A stretch of DNA of 64,000 nucleotides, taken from contig JAJTUP010000017.1 of the NCBI GenBank assembly GCA_021399435.1, positions 1-64,000 of the forward strand. Reading direction: 5' to 3'. Origin of the DNA: Diaporthe sp. PMI_573 (Eukaryota; Ascomycota; Sordariomycetes; Diaporthales; Diaporthaceae). The notes below the pieces were generated by a model. It saw only the letters and a list, made by a program, of their open reading frames with translations, was not told where the DNA came from and ran no database searches. Below are positions 41,810 through 52,459 of this stretch, in pieces. Each line of letters begins with the position of its first letter. Positions within the stretch are counted from its first letter, which is position 1. The position numbers and the translations under genes are program-made.

Positions 41810-43042
41810 GTTGAACTCTCCTGGGTGAGTACACAGATGGAATTCATCGAAGATCTCAAGTTCAACAGAACCGGATCTTCAATGGTCTTATATTCCACTG
41901 AATCTCACGGTCACGTCTCTCATGTGGCGCAAGCATACTGCGCGAAAACGGAACACGCCGAAAGAAAGCAAGCTCGTCCATTCTCGGCCTACACCGTCGG
42001 CTCATCAACTCCCTCCCAAGCACACGGGAGTCCTCTTTGAGGCATCCGACTCGTGATTCAGCAAACCTTCATGATGGAGGGCTGGTGGTTGACATAAGAC
42101 GAAATCAGCGAGGCGTATTAACCTACTTTCTGTGCGCGTGGACTCCCCAAGCCTGGGAAGGAATGAGGCGAGAACAAGATGATATCATGAAAGGATCCAT
42201 GGCTGTGGCTCAGCAAACACCAGTCATCAATGCGCTGTCAGAAGACCCGGAAAAGTTTACGATTTCGGAAAGGCTCTATCTACGCCATGTCAATGAGGGA
42301 TTAGAAATCTGTAAATTTTTCACAGCGAGCAAGTAAAAGCTAATAGATTGTTATTACTCTGCCACCGCTGTTAACTACAGTCGGGGTATGCAAGGCTGAT
42401 GCTAATGTATCCTACATACCGAAGTTCAGGTTCAAGTCAGCAACATTTGAAGTCACATCTTAGCCTCATGGCAGCAAGGCATGACTGTGCTCGTCCAGTT
42501 GGAAACTGATTCTGCAACCTCGATGTCTGAATGAGTGACAGGCGAATAGGTTGAAGTGAAGCGCAGTAGAACCGAAGCCCGCGATATCACTGAACGGTGA
42601 TGTGTCCGCCCTCGCGGACCTTGGCGATTGCTCCACTGGAGATGCTGACATAGACTCGGACCCGATCCACTTGCCGCCCTGGGATGCATCTCGTGTTCTG
42701 TATAGGATGACATCTGGGCTGACAGACACAACTTGGATTGTCAGGGGTGCAGAGCCAATGCAGTTAGTGGCTGTTGGCGTGTATTGAGGCTCTTCGTTGT
42801 AAAATCTACTAAGCTCCAAGTCCGTAAGATGTCGACACAAACGGAATGGGCTTGTGACAAGTAGGTTGTGTGCCTGGTCCGTAAGCCGGGCGGTTCGCAG
42901 GGAGATGCTCCGGGTGACGAGAAGAAGGATGCATTCATTGCATCCTTCCACGGGGAGGCCGTGGTCACACCACGCCGGCAACACCTGCTGACACAAGGCC
43001 TGCTTATTGAGAACTACGTGTGAACCAAATTCTAAAGAATGT

Positions 43043-43135
43043 GATGCATACTGTAATCACGCTTCCGCATTCGGAAAATACATAACTTGTGTTGGAGTTC
43101 ATGCCCTGTTTGAGAATCCATAGTCTTGTGTGACA
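43043..43135 (+). repeat. Diverged dispersed repeat, copy A
   Basis: Shares an ordered series of words with 59634-59745: GATGC, TGTAATC, GGAAAATRCATRACT, AGTTCATGCC, GAATCCATRGTCTTRTGTGA. Many differences are transitions. Copy A lacks about 15 nt present in copy B. Confidence 0.65.
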
Positions 43136-44145
43136 GTGCTGGGCATACTAAAGATTACTATTGTTCAGATTTACTGATATTTAATCAAGCGTTGCCTTTG
43201 CCATAAAGAAAGAGAGAAAGCAATTAGTAGGGCTGCTAGCTATAAAAATTTTGGCCATCGGAGTCTCTTCCAAGGTTGTCAGTCATCAGGGGCTGGAAGG
43301 CCTGGATAACATCTTGCAGTGCATATTAAACATCCAACCCAAGGCACAGTGTCCGGCTGTGGGTTTTTGGTGCAAAGTGGAGATACCCGCCTCTAACGAG
43401 GTACTAAGTTAAGTGCCCGAGTGCCCAAATACTCGGGCATATCAGAAATGTGCTCACATGTACTAAGGCACATCCTGTCACAGCCGAAGATGCATATTTA
43501 TTTTGCGTTTTATTCTGGACCCTCCATAATGCGTTCCTCGTGCTGTTTCTACCGGATATCCCCCGAAGTGGATCGTTGAAACACTATTACGCACGTCTTC
43601 CTAGCGCTAATAAAATCCAATGTCTATCTGGTTAGAGTTCAGTGACAGAGACACCGCCGTAAGCATCGCGCACCCGAGTACACGTCTTTTTCCTGCAACC
43701 ACCTAGTAAAGAGATTTGATTCGCATGTCAAATCAGTCTAACAGGAAATTGGCAGAAGTTCCCCTGAAAAAAAGCTGCAAACTGCCACGCAAATTAGGTG
43801 GGGAATCTGCGTCACTGCATGAAGGTTCTAAAGGATAGTATCTAAGTTGTAGGATAATTTTCAAGGGCATTTGCGGCTGCGCTGGTTTTTCCTTTCTCAT
43901 TCTTGTTAGGTAACCATTAACGTTAATCAACAATTCTTCACAGTTGACCCTAGACTTTCAGCTGCGATAACGCGAGTAACTTCTCATAGAGAGACAACAA
44001 CGGCCAGATTGATTGGCGATAACTTTGCTCATATCACCCCGCAGTTGGTGTATTACTCCTGCCCTGTATGGGACGCCGGAAGCCAAATACATCCGCCTGC
44101 CCGCGCGGAACCATAGCCACGTTCCGACGCCGACTCCATCGTATC

Positions 44146-44153
44146 TATATAAA
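44146..44153 (+). promoter_or_regulatory. TATA box for the P450 gene
   Basis: TATATAAA lies 79 bp upstream of the P450 start codon. Confidence 0.5.
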
Positions 44154-44231
44154 TTGATATACGCGTATTCCAAACAGTGATCCGTCTATCCGTCTACTAC
44201 CAATTTAGCGCGGATTCGCACGCCTTTCATC

Positions 44232-45974
44232 ATGGGTTCAATAACGACCATCGACAGACAATGGCTCATCAGTGCCATCACATTATGTGTAAGTCCCTGA
44301 TTAATGTTCTCTGATACCACTCCTGCCATGTGCCTCACTAATGAAAATCTTCCACAACATCAGATCGTTTTGTACTTCGTCGGACTTTGCATATATCGGT
44401 TGTTCTTCCACCCTCTTGCTAAAATTCCGGGCCCAAAATTGGCCGCCGTTTCCGAGGTATTTCATTCTTTGAGTTAAATTGTATCTTTTGTTAGCTGATT
44501 GAAACTGGAGATCTATTACATCCGCCATTGGCTCGGTGGTCGCTATCCATTTGTCATTGGAGACCTACACAAGAAGTACGGTATGAGACGCACCGAATGC
44601 CCAAGTATGTAACGACATGGAGAGCACAGCTAAAACCACAATGTAGGCCACGTCGTCCGTATTGCCCCGAACGACGTCTCTTTCGACAATGTTGAAGCCT
44701 GGAAGGAGATATACGGCCACGCGAGCGGCGGCAGGGCGTCTTTCCCTAAAGCGGCATTATTCTATGACCATGGCGAATACCCAGGCATTGTCGCTGTAAT
44801 AGATGGGAATAAACACGTACGGCAAAGGAAAAGCTTGTCGAATGCGTTCAGTGCCAGAGCTTTGCGTGAGCAAGAACCCATCGTGCGCCAATATGTCGAC
44901 TCTTTCATTCAGTTGGTCGGCAGTCACGGGAGCCCCAGCGGCCCAGGCATCAACGTCGTACATGGCTTCGATTGGCTCACATTTGATATCATTGGTATGA
45001 ACCATAACGGCTCTATCACTCAGTATCTCGTACAAGCTTCTAATTCGAATCAAATTTCAGGTGACCTATCATTTGGCGAGTCCTTCGGCGCAGTGGCCGG
45101 GGCCAAGCACCATCCCTGGGTCTCAATACTTACAGAGAGCATTTTCGCCTCCTCCATTGCCGTCGTATCACGACGGATACCCTTATTGAAACTTGCCCTT
45201 CCGTTCATTCTCCCGAAGGAGCTACCGCAGATGTTGGCAAGACACAAGGAGCTCACCAGGGAGAAGACTCTAAAGCGCGTGAAAATGGCCGAGGAAGTCT
45301 ACCGCCCCGACTTCTTCCAGCAGATACTTTCCAAGGGTGGCGACCAGGTACCTTTTGAAGAGCTCATCGAACAGGCTAGCACACTGATCATCGCCGGCTC
45401 CGAAACTACAGCTACCTTTCTCGCCTCAGTGACTTTCCACCTGCTCAAGAACAGGCACTGCCTGGACGAGCTGACGCGCGAGATACGCTCCGCCTTTCAG
45501 ACGGCCGAAGAAATCAACAGGGATCGGTGCAGCGAGCTCAAGTATCTCAACGCCGTTATCGAAGAGGGTCTCCGCATCTGGCCGCCCCTCTCCTTCGGCC
45601 AGCTACGCGAGTCACCAGGTGCCGTCGTCAGCGGCGTCTACTTGCCGCCGGGAACTGTCTGCTCCGTCGACATGTGGTCATCTCTTCACAATCCCAAATA
45701 CTGGAAAGATCCAGACTCATTCCGACCTGAGCGCTGGCTTGGTGAGGGGTTTGGAGATAACAAGGCTGCATTTAACCCTTTCCTTTTGGGACCGCGGGCC
45801 TGTCTCGGGATCAACCTGGCCTACCTCGAGATGAGAATTATCCTCGCTCTGCTCGTCTTCACGTACGACTGGGAGATGGCCAATCCGGATCTAGACTTTT
45901 GGAAAGACGCCCGGGCGACCCTGTTTTGGGTGAAGCCTGCCGTTATGGTCCGATTCCACTCGCGAAAATGGTAA
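44232..45974 (+). CDS. Cytochrome P450 monooxygenase (CYP58-like group), five exons, 493 aa
   Basis: Membrane-anchored heme monooxygenase. Exons 44232-44288, 44364-44456, 44511-44580, 44647-44994 and 45061-45974 give 494 codons. The N-terminal anchor is [15 protein letters not shown], then the hinge [13 protein letters not shown]. Later motifs: [15 protein letters not shown]-helix [14 protein letters not shown]-helix [14 protein letters not shown], ExxR in [16 protein letters not shown] in [11 protein letters not shown], and heme-ligand [10 protein letters not shown]. Intron 3 splits KKYG|HVV and intron 4 DIIG|DLSF. The subgroup label is a guess from general resemblance. A TATA box and dispersed-repeat copy A lie upstream. 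An FAD monooxygenase follows tail-to-tail, 216 bp away. Confidence 0.92.
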
Positions 45975-46190
45975 CTAGGCGTTTCGCCGGAAACCCGCTA
46001 AAGGTGGTCGCAAAATTACTTTGAAGAATTCAGTGCTAAGTTGGGGCATCGACTGGGAAACAGGGGTTGAAAAAGAAGCCGTCCGACCGAACAACAATCA
46101 TTCTATTACAGAAGCCTATACATAGTGTTACAGAAAGGAAAAAGAAAAAAACCATAAAATAAAAAACCATCAAAAGCAGAAGCTCTAGCA

Positions 46191-47699
46191 TCATGGCTCT
46201 AGCTCCCTCTCTGACGACAAGGCAACGTCCTTCTCGTTGTCCTTCTCTGCCGTGGCAACAGCCACAATGGGCATCGGAAAGTCCCAACCCATTTCTCCAA
46301 CAAACAATTTCTCATCTGTGCGAGCCGACCCCTCCTCATTCTCCTTCAAAAACTCCAACACGCGACTCCTACGCATGACCTTGCCTAGTAACTTCCTCGC
46401 TATCTTCGCCTCAAAGTCCGGAACCAGCAACGGGACCACACGCGTGAGCAGCCAGGCAACCGCGGCGGCAATGACTCCCCGGTCACGCGGATACGCACAC
46501 TGCCTTGTCACCGCCCCGCTGATTTTGACCACGTCGGCCACATCGTCATCCACGCAACGCGCTTCTGCATAGCGGGCAAAGACGGCGTCGAGTTGGGCGG
46601 TTGAGGGTGAAGATGATGGCGATGACGAGCCCGTCACCTCGGCGTGGAGCAGGGACACCAGCGCGCACACGTCGTTGACTCCGGAGTTGAACCCCCAGCC
46701 AAAGTTGGGCGTCATCCGGTGGACTGCATCGCCCGCGAGCACAACGCGGCCGCCCTGCGCGGCAGGGAGATGCCATTGTATCTGCGGAAGCACGCCCTCC
46801 AGCTGGTCTGCCATGCCACACGCCGTGCGCGTCGGCCAAATATCGCCAAAGGGCAGGCCCGGCAGTAGGCGGATCCGAGAGAACCGCGCCGCCATCTCCT
46901 CCTGGTCTTCTGCCGTGTACTTCTGGCTCTCGTCGCGCGGCCCGTCCAGCTTCTCGTACAGGAAGAACCAGCTGCGGCCGTCGTTCCCCGTCATAAGCAT
47001 GATGCTGCGCTCTGGCCCGTGGCTCTCCGCATTTGAGCTCGGCGTGCAAGCTTCCGGCGCAGGGCACGTTCCCCAGAGGCAGCGGTACTCAGCTTTGTAC
47101 GGTCGCTCCGGCGGAAGGCATCCGTCGAGGTTATCGTCGCCAACTTCTTTTTCTTTTGACGCCAACATCAACTCACGCATCAGGCCTCTTGTCTTGCTGT
47201 GCACACCATCCACGCCCAGCACCATACTCCCCCGCTCCACCCTGCCATCCTCACACCGCACCGTCACGCCCTCCTCATCAACCTCGACCCCACACACCTT
47301 GTGTCCAGCACACAGCTTCGTCTCCCTCACATCCGCCGGCAGCTTCTCATACAACACCTCCACCAGCTCCCTCCGGTGGAAATTCCACGGCGCCGCGCCA
47401 AACAGCCTACGGTGCGTCGCGCTGGGGGTGCCTCCGCGGTAGACATTCCCGGCGTGGTCTGCCGAGCTGCGCGTCTCGACGGGGCAGCCCTTGGCCTCCA
47501 TGGTGCCGTACAGACCTAGTTGGTGCCATACGCGCTGGGTGGACGCGTAGGCGAGCAGGCTGGCGCCTTCCTCGGGGGTGAAGGTGGGCCGGGCTTCGAG
47601 GACGATGAAGTCGATGCCCGCGGAGAGGAGGGCGTGGGCTGCGGTTAGGCCGACGGGGCCGCCGCCGATGATGATCACGCGGAAGGGTTGGACTTCCAT
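46191..47699 (-). CDS. FAD-dependent aromatic/terpenoid-type monooxygenase, intronless, 502 aa
   Basis: Flavin monooxygenase of the PHBH fold, the group that includes salicylate hydroxylase-like and PaxM-like enzymes; the substrate is unknown. The start at 47699 places GGGPVGLTAA (FAD-ADP binding) at residues 12-21, as in the family. Other motifs: VLEARP closing the first beta-alpha-beta, LGVDGVHSKTR (DG motif), and VVLAGDAVHRMTPNFGWGFN (GD motif for the FAD ribityl chain). The open frame extends 62 codons upstream but that part has no domain. The C-terminal region ends in a basic and acidic tail with no clear membrane helix. It lies convergent with the P450 and co-directional with the GMC oxidoreductase. 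Confidence 0.92.
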   Translation of the reverse strand: MEVQPFRVIIIGGGPVGLTAAHALLSAGIDFIVLEARPTFTPEEGASLLAYASTQRVWHQLGLYGTMEAKGCPVETRSSADHAGNVYRGGTPSATHRRLFGAAPWNFHRRELVEVLYEKLPADVRETKLCAGHKVCGVEVDEEGVTVRCEDGRVERGSMVLGVDGVHSKTRGLMRELMLASKEKEVGDDNLDGCLPPERPYKAEYRCLWGTCPAPEACTPSSNAESHGPERSIMLMTGNDGRSWFFLYEKLDGPRDESQKYTAEDQEEMAARFSRIRLLPGLPFGDIWPTRTACGMADQLEGVLPQIQWHLPAAQGGRVVLAGDAVHRMTPNFGWGFNSGVNDVCALVSLLHAEVTGSSSPSSSPSTAQLDAVFARYAEARCVDDDVADVVKISGAVTRQCAYPRDRGVIAAAVAWLLTRVVPLLVPDFEAKIARKLLGKVMRRSRVLEFLKENEEGSARTDEKLFVGEMGWDFPMPIVAVATAEKDNEKDVALSSERELEP

Positions 47700-48184
47700 T
47701 CTGAAGACTTTTGGGAGGTTGGAAGAGGGAGGGTGAAGGTTTGGGGAGGCATAACGAAGAAGAGGTTCCTTTGCACCTATATCTATATCTATACGGGCGG
47801 TGGAGTACTTGCGAAGAAGATTCCCTCGCATGAGCCGCTCAGACGCGACTCCGCCGTGGATCTGCACCTTGTTATTGCTCTTCACTAGGGCCGGGCTAAC
47901 GGTGGAGTCCTATAAGTGAGTCCCCCTTTTTGGTTCATTTATCCTGGCCTGGGAATAGACGATAGGCAAGTGGCAGACGATGACATGCCAGTGGCGGGTC
48001 CTCAAGAAACATCACGGGACCTCGGGATTGGACAAGAGCACAACGCTTGCTTCTTTACGATTATACACTATTTACAATATGTGACAGCAGCTATCATCTT
48101 ATCTACCACGTGCGCGACAACTGCGGGAAAAACAACATCTCAGGGGCTCGGATCTAGCATTGCTGGAAATCGGCAACCTCCCCC
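47700..48184. other. Intergenic between FAD monooxygenase and GMC oxidoreductase
   Basis: Promoter of the monooxygenase and 3' flank of the GMC gene (both minus strand); nothing else seen. Confidence 0.4.
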
Positions 48185-50293
48185 TTACGACGAGTACTCG
48201 TCGATAATGTTGTCGGCCACCTTCTCCACGAGCTGGTGGATCCAGAGGATGGGGAAGAAACCCGGCAGCTTGTTGCAAGCACTCAGGTCAGACACACGCA
48301 GACCGTCGACACCACGCACGCGCAAGTCACCGTCCAGCACGGCCATCGGGTCACCGTCGGCGCCAATGGGCGCCGAGCACGAGGCGTGGTGGCCCCAGCT
48401 CTCGTCCTTGATGAACTGGTCGAGGTCCTCGTCCTTGACGTCCGCGCCGGGCCAGACCTCGTCGAAGGCGCCGTTGAAGATCTCGTCGACGCCGCTGACC
48501 AGGGAACCCTGAACGCCCGACAGGACGCCGCCGATGGGGATCACGTCCTCCATGATGCGGCGGGCGTAGTCGTAGCCCTCGCGGATCGCCTGCAGGTCGA
48601 GAGCGGCCTCGGACTCGTTGTGGAACTTGCGGAAGTTGATGACGGGGGTGTCGCGCGGGTCGGCGGACCGCAGCTCGACTGTGCCGTAGTTGTTGCGCTG
48701 GTGGGACTTGAGGATGATCCATGCCCAGTGGTTCGAGTCGGCAGTGCAGCCCTGGGACCAGCCGGAGTAGTAACCTGTGAAGTTGGCGGGGCCGCCGAGG
48801 ACCATCAGGTCGGGCTCGCCGCGGGCAGAGGTGGTTGTGTTGCGGATGACGGAGATGGCGATGCCGTTGGAGGCGTAGGCGCCGCGGGAGGTCTGGTCGT
48901 TACCCTCGACGTATGTCTTCATGCAAGGGTCCGTCTCCGGGTCAGGGTGCCAGGTGCACTTCTCAGTCAGGGCAAAGGACGTCTCCGTCTTGGATACCAT
49001 GGTCTGCTCGTAGCGGTCCTGCAGGTTGGTGCCCACGCCGGGCAGGTCGAGCACAACGTCAATGCCGTGCTCCTCCAGCTCGGCCTTGGGACCAACACCC
49101 GACAGCTTGAGGATCTGGGGCGTGTTGTAGGCACCGCCGGCAACGATGACCTCCTTGGCCGCCTTGACGTGGCCATTGCCCTCGGGCTGAGCAGAGCCGC
49201 TGCGGGGGTCGGCGCGGTAGAGGGATGCGCCGTTCATGTACTCGACACCGGTGGCGCGGGGCTTGTCCCCGGTCGTGTCGAAGGTAACCTTGGTGGCGAG
49301 AGTGTCCAGCATGATGTCGAGGTGGTACCTGCGGCTGCCGTCGTCGTTGGTAGCCATGGCAGTGTCGACGATGAGGTCGTACACGCCACCACGGCGCGAG
49401 TCCTCGCGCATCACAAGCGGCACCTGGTAGACCTCGGGAACCATGGTCTGGCCCGGCGCGTTGAGGTCGCTGAGCAGCACGCTGGCGAGGTACGTGGCCG
49501 TGTCGAGGACCTCGGTGATGAGCGACTTGCCAAAGGCAGTGCACGCGGCGGCCAGGACAGACACGATCTTGAGATCCGTCGCCGCAGTCAGCAGCGAGGT
49601 CACCTGCATCGGGTACCAGCCTCCCTTGCCGGCGTCAGCCGAGTGCGGCTGATACCCGACGTCGGTGATGCGCGTCAGGTACTGGCGCATGTTGTCCGAC
49701 TTGTACGTCTCGTCGCCCGTCAGCTCCGCCATGTCGTCCCAGTCCATGTCGTAGGGCTGCATGCTGAACAGGGCATTGTGTCGCGAGCAACCGCCCAGCG
49801 CGCCCGTGCGTGGGTAGTAGATGCCCAGCGGCTCAGCGCCCTCTGGGATCTCGGCCGACGTGGCGGGCGTGCCGAGGTTGCCCGTCGCGTTGTACAAGGA
49901 CCACATCTTGCCGTCGGCCGTGTTGTAGACCATCTTGCTGTCGCGCTTGTCCTCCTCGATGTCGTCGTACTTGTTGATGTAGTAGGCCCACTCCATGCTC
50001 CAGTCCTCGGTCGAGGCGATGTTCATGGCGGGGACCGACTGGATGAGGTCCTCACCGTTGTCACCACCAGCCTCGATCAGGAGCACTTTGAAGCCGGCGA
50101 TGGCCAGGTTCGAGCACATGTGCCCACCTCCGGGTCCCGAGCCGATACAGACGAAGTCATACTCGGACGTTGAGTTGCTCTGGAACTCATGGCTGTACTG
50201 GGCCCTCTTGTGAACGAAGGGGTTGTGTCGAGGCAATGCAGCCGCCACGTGCGAGAGGATCGCACCGGCGGCCAGTCCCTGCGTCATACGCAT
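48185..50293 (-). CDS. Secreted GMC-family FAD oxidoreductase, intronless, 702 aa
   Basis: Glucose-methanol-choline oxidoreductase, flavin-dependent alcohol or sugar oxidase/dehydrogenase. The N-terminus MRMTQGLAAGAILSHVAAAL is a signal peptide. FAD motif: DFVCIGSGPGGGHMCSNLA, then VLLIEAGGDN. GMC signature 1 lies at TGALGGCSRHNALFSMQ and signature 2 at GGAYNTPQILKLSGVGP. The C-terminal catalytic area reads SWGHHASCSAPIGADGDPMA with the active-site His, and ends with LRVSDLSACNKLPGFFPI. Length (about 700) is above the roughly 600 typical, as in a subgroup of secreted fungal enzymes with extended insertions. Strong GC3 bias creates a 645-codon mirror frame on the other strand. The substrate is unknown. 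Confidence 0.93.
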   Translation of the reverse strand: MRMTQGLAAGAILSHVAAALPRHNPFVHKRAQYSHEFQSNSTSEYDFVCIGSGPGGGHMCSNLAIAGFKVLLIEAGGDNGEDLIQSVPAMNIASTEDWSMEWAYYINKYDDIEEDKRDSKMVYNTADGKMWSLYNATGNLGTPATSAEIPEGAEPLGIYYPRTGALGGCSRHNALFSMQPYDMDWDDMAELTGDETYKSDNMRQYLTRITDVGYQPHSADAGKGGWYPMQVTSLLTAATDLKIVSVLAAACTAFGKSLITEVLDTATYLASVLLSDLNAPGQTMVPEVYQVPLVMREDSRRGGVYDLIVDTAMATNDDGSRRYHLDIMLDTLATKVTFDTTGDKPRATGVEYMNGASLYRADPRSGSAQPEGNGHVKAAKEVIVAGGAYNTPQILKLSGVGPKAELEEHGIDVVLDLPGVGTNLQDRYEQTMVSKTETSFALTEKCTWHPDPETDPCMKTYVEGNDQTSRGAYASNGIAISVIRNTTTSARGEPDLMVLGGPANFTGYYSGWSQGCTADSNHWAWIILKSHQRNNYGTVELRSADPRDTPVINFRKFHNESEAALDLQAIREGYDYARRIMEDVIPIGGVLSGVQGSLVSGVDEIFNGAFDEVWPGADVKDEDLDQFIKDESWGHHASCSAPIGADGDPMAVLDGDLRVRGVDGLRVSDLSACNKLPGFFPILWIHQLVEKVADNIIDEYSS

Positions 50294-52459
50294 GATGAAG
50301 GAACTGGGGGTAAAAAAAGATGCTGAAAAATCACAAGTTGCGGGTGAGAGAATGGACGGCTTGATAGCCCGGGGCGTGAAGCTTGCAGGTGAAAAGAGTG
50401 ACTGGCTTCGCCGTTGGGATGGACACTTTCACAAGGATGCCTGTGATGACCGGTTGCTTCCTGATTAAGTACCTGAATGCCTTGGCGGCGAGAAGAACAA
50501 GGTTGCTTCCATAAGGCAAGCTGTTGTGCAACCCCTACTCGGTATCTCAGGAAATTCCCGACTTCTCCAGCTCCTGCAGTCCCCGCCGATCACCATCTTA
50601 CAACTCCAGTCTGGCGCATCCCGCCGCCCAGCTAGACCTCATTCTGGATATCCAACGGGGTTGTCGGAAGGAGCCCCGTCTTGTTGTGCCCACACGTATG
50701 GGTATTTTGCATCATCGCTCTGTCTCATCTTTGCCGGAATAGTCACCATGGCAGATCAATTCGACGCCTGTGACCCACGGATATAGGTATATACTGCCGG
50801 TTTGGGCCTCATGTGGTGCTCGGGCAGGCCATATCGGCCACTGACTTCGCTCGACCCTTTGCTCCAGTCGGGGAGTAAATTGAGTTTGGAGCCTCCATCT
50901 TGGTTCGGAACTTGAAAGGCTGCATTTGAGATGTCGCTTACAAAGTGGGCCCAAAATCCCCGGGGAGTGCCATATCGCGCCTCCCGGTACTTTACAGACG
51001 AACCTGGCTTGGCAGGGTTTGGTCCCATTCTCCAGTGATCGACCACCCGCCGCGACCTGCTTACCTTTTTCGCTGAAGGACGGGATTAACAGGATCCACG
51101 GATCCCCTATTCCCAGAGGCTTACGGCATTCTCCATCTTCCACGGGCATCTAGAGTTCTCCACCCACTCTTCCAGCTGCCTCGGTAATTTTCTTGCTGTC
51201 AGAGTTGTCGAGATGCTCATAAGTCTTGCCAAATCCCGGATTACACGGCATGCACCCAGGAGACAATTCGCAGTATATTGCGCCAAAGCTACTTAACTTG
51301 ATCAAGCCACATGACCCAGCCTTAGGGCCAGCACCTCCTTGTGGCTAGACCGCAACAGTGCAACTTCCAGAATAAGAAGAAAAAGAATTCACCTTGAGGC
51401 TCGAGAAAAGCCACTTTGTCAAGTCTTAGAAAATCAGTTCTTCGCAGCTCTTATACGGTGGCGCTAGTTGTTAGGGGACTACTAGGCTGGCAATCGAGAG
51501 TAGTAGGTGGTTTCGTTTTTAATCCGTGTACGTACGCTTCTTAAGCAGTATGTAGGCGGTCCCTTCGAGAGTAGTAGTCCTTGGGCAGTCGGGAGAATTT
51601 TGGGTTGTTTGTGATAGGTCAAGTTGGTGTTAATCTAGATCTCGTAGGTGCAACGGCCAGCACCCAGTTTGAGAAGTGGGTCGAAGTCGGTCTGACAGCA
51701 GCGACAGCCTCAGCCTGTGCGTTGGTTCAGGGATCAGAAGGTGGCGCAGGGATTGTCACCAACTGCCGTCCCAGCGTGCCGGGATTGCCATGCTTCCTTG
51801 ACCATCTGGAGCGGATCCAACCCGTCGTCATTGTCTAAGCTTTCCTTCGCGTAATCCGGACCCGCAAGCGACTTCTTGTTCGCGGGAGATCGGTCATCCC
51901 TGATTATCAGTTGTTTGAAAGCCCAAGACTTGCCAAATCCGCCAGCACGCGTGGAGTGCCCCCAGGCGTTCCTGGACTCGCCTATATTTCTCTCCACCAA
52001 AGATCATCGGTGAATTACCGGGGGATTGTCATTAGGGCGAGATAATAGGTTCCACGATACCGGTTTGTCGCCGGCCTGTCCTTGCGAATCCCCATTTTTG
52101 AGAGGAAATACAAAGAATACGATGAGAAAATGATAACTGACATAGGGTCGGTGCCCACGACTCTTGTGCCACCTGGCTTAAGGATGAAGTTGAGAGGACT
52201 GCCGGATATGCCGTCCTGCTCCCCGGGCTGTGAAGATCGTTAATCACAACTTGGAAGAGTCAGTCACCTAACCTCTAGCCGAGCCCAGGAGAAAAGGCCG
52301 AAACCAGGATAGGTTTAGAATGAATACAAGTATAGTATATCCGTGTGTTCGTGAAGCGGCAAGTGCACAAATTGGAACTTACTATCGAACCGTTGTTTAC
52401 TCCAGTCGTTGCTTTACCGTCCGTTTCTGTTTCGCCCGTTTTGCATACCATCTTCTAGG
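50294..52459. other. 2.2-kb intergenic region
   Basis: No open frame here has a recognisable domain or fitting splice structure. It holds the promoters of the GMC gene (minus) and the receptor gene (plus). A missed 5' exon of the receptor may lie at its right end. Confidence 0.45.

Larger units (their letters stand above)
41810..44231. other. 2.4-kb region without a confident gene
   Basis: A 176-codon open frame on the minus strand (42466-42996) has no recognisable domain and overlaps open frames on the plus strand, so I do not annotate it as a gene. A diverged dispersed repeat lies at 43043-43135. The right end is the P450 promoter. Confidence 0.45.

Noticed and set aside
42466..42996. 176-codon minus-strand open frame
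   Set aside because: No recognisable domain, overlapping open frames on the other strand and no splice partners; not enough to call a gene.
46675..47581. Plus-strand open frames over the FAD monooxygenase
   Set aside because: Antisense shadows of a gene with clear FAD motifs.
48236..50173. 645-codon plus-strand open frame
   Set aside because: Exact mirror of the GMC oxidoreductase gene. Its Val/Gly/Asp/Arg-rich text is what strong GC3 bias produces on the opposite strand.
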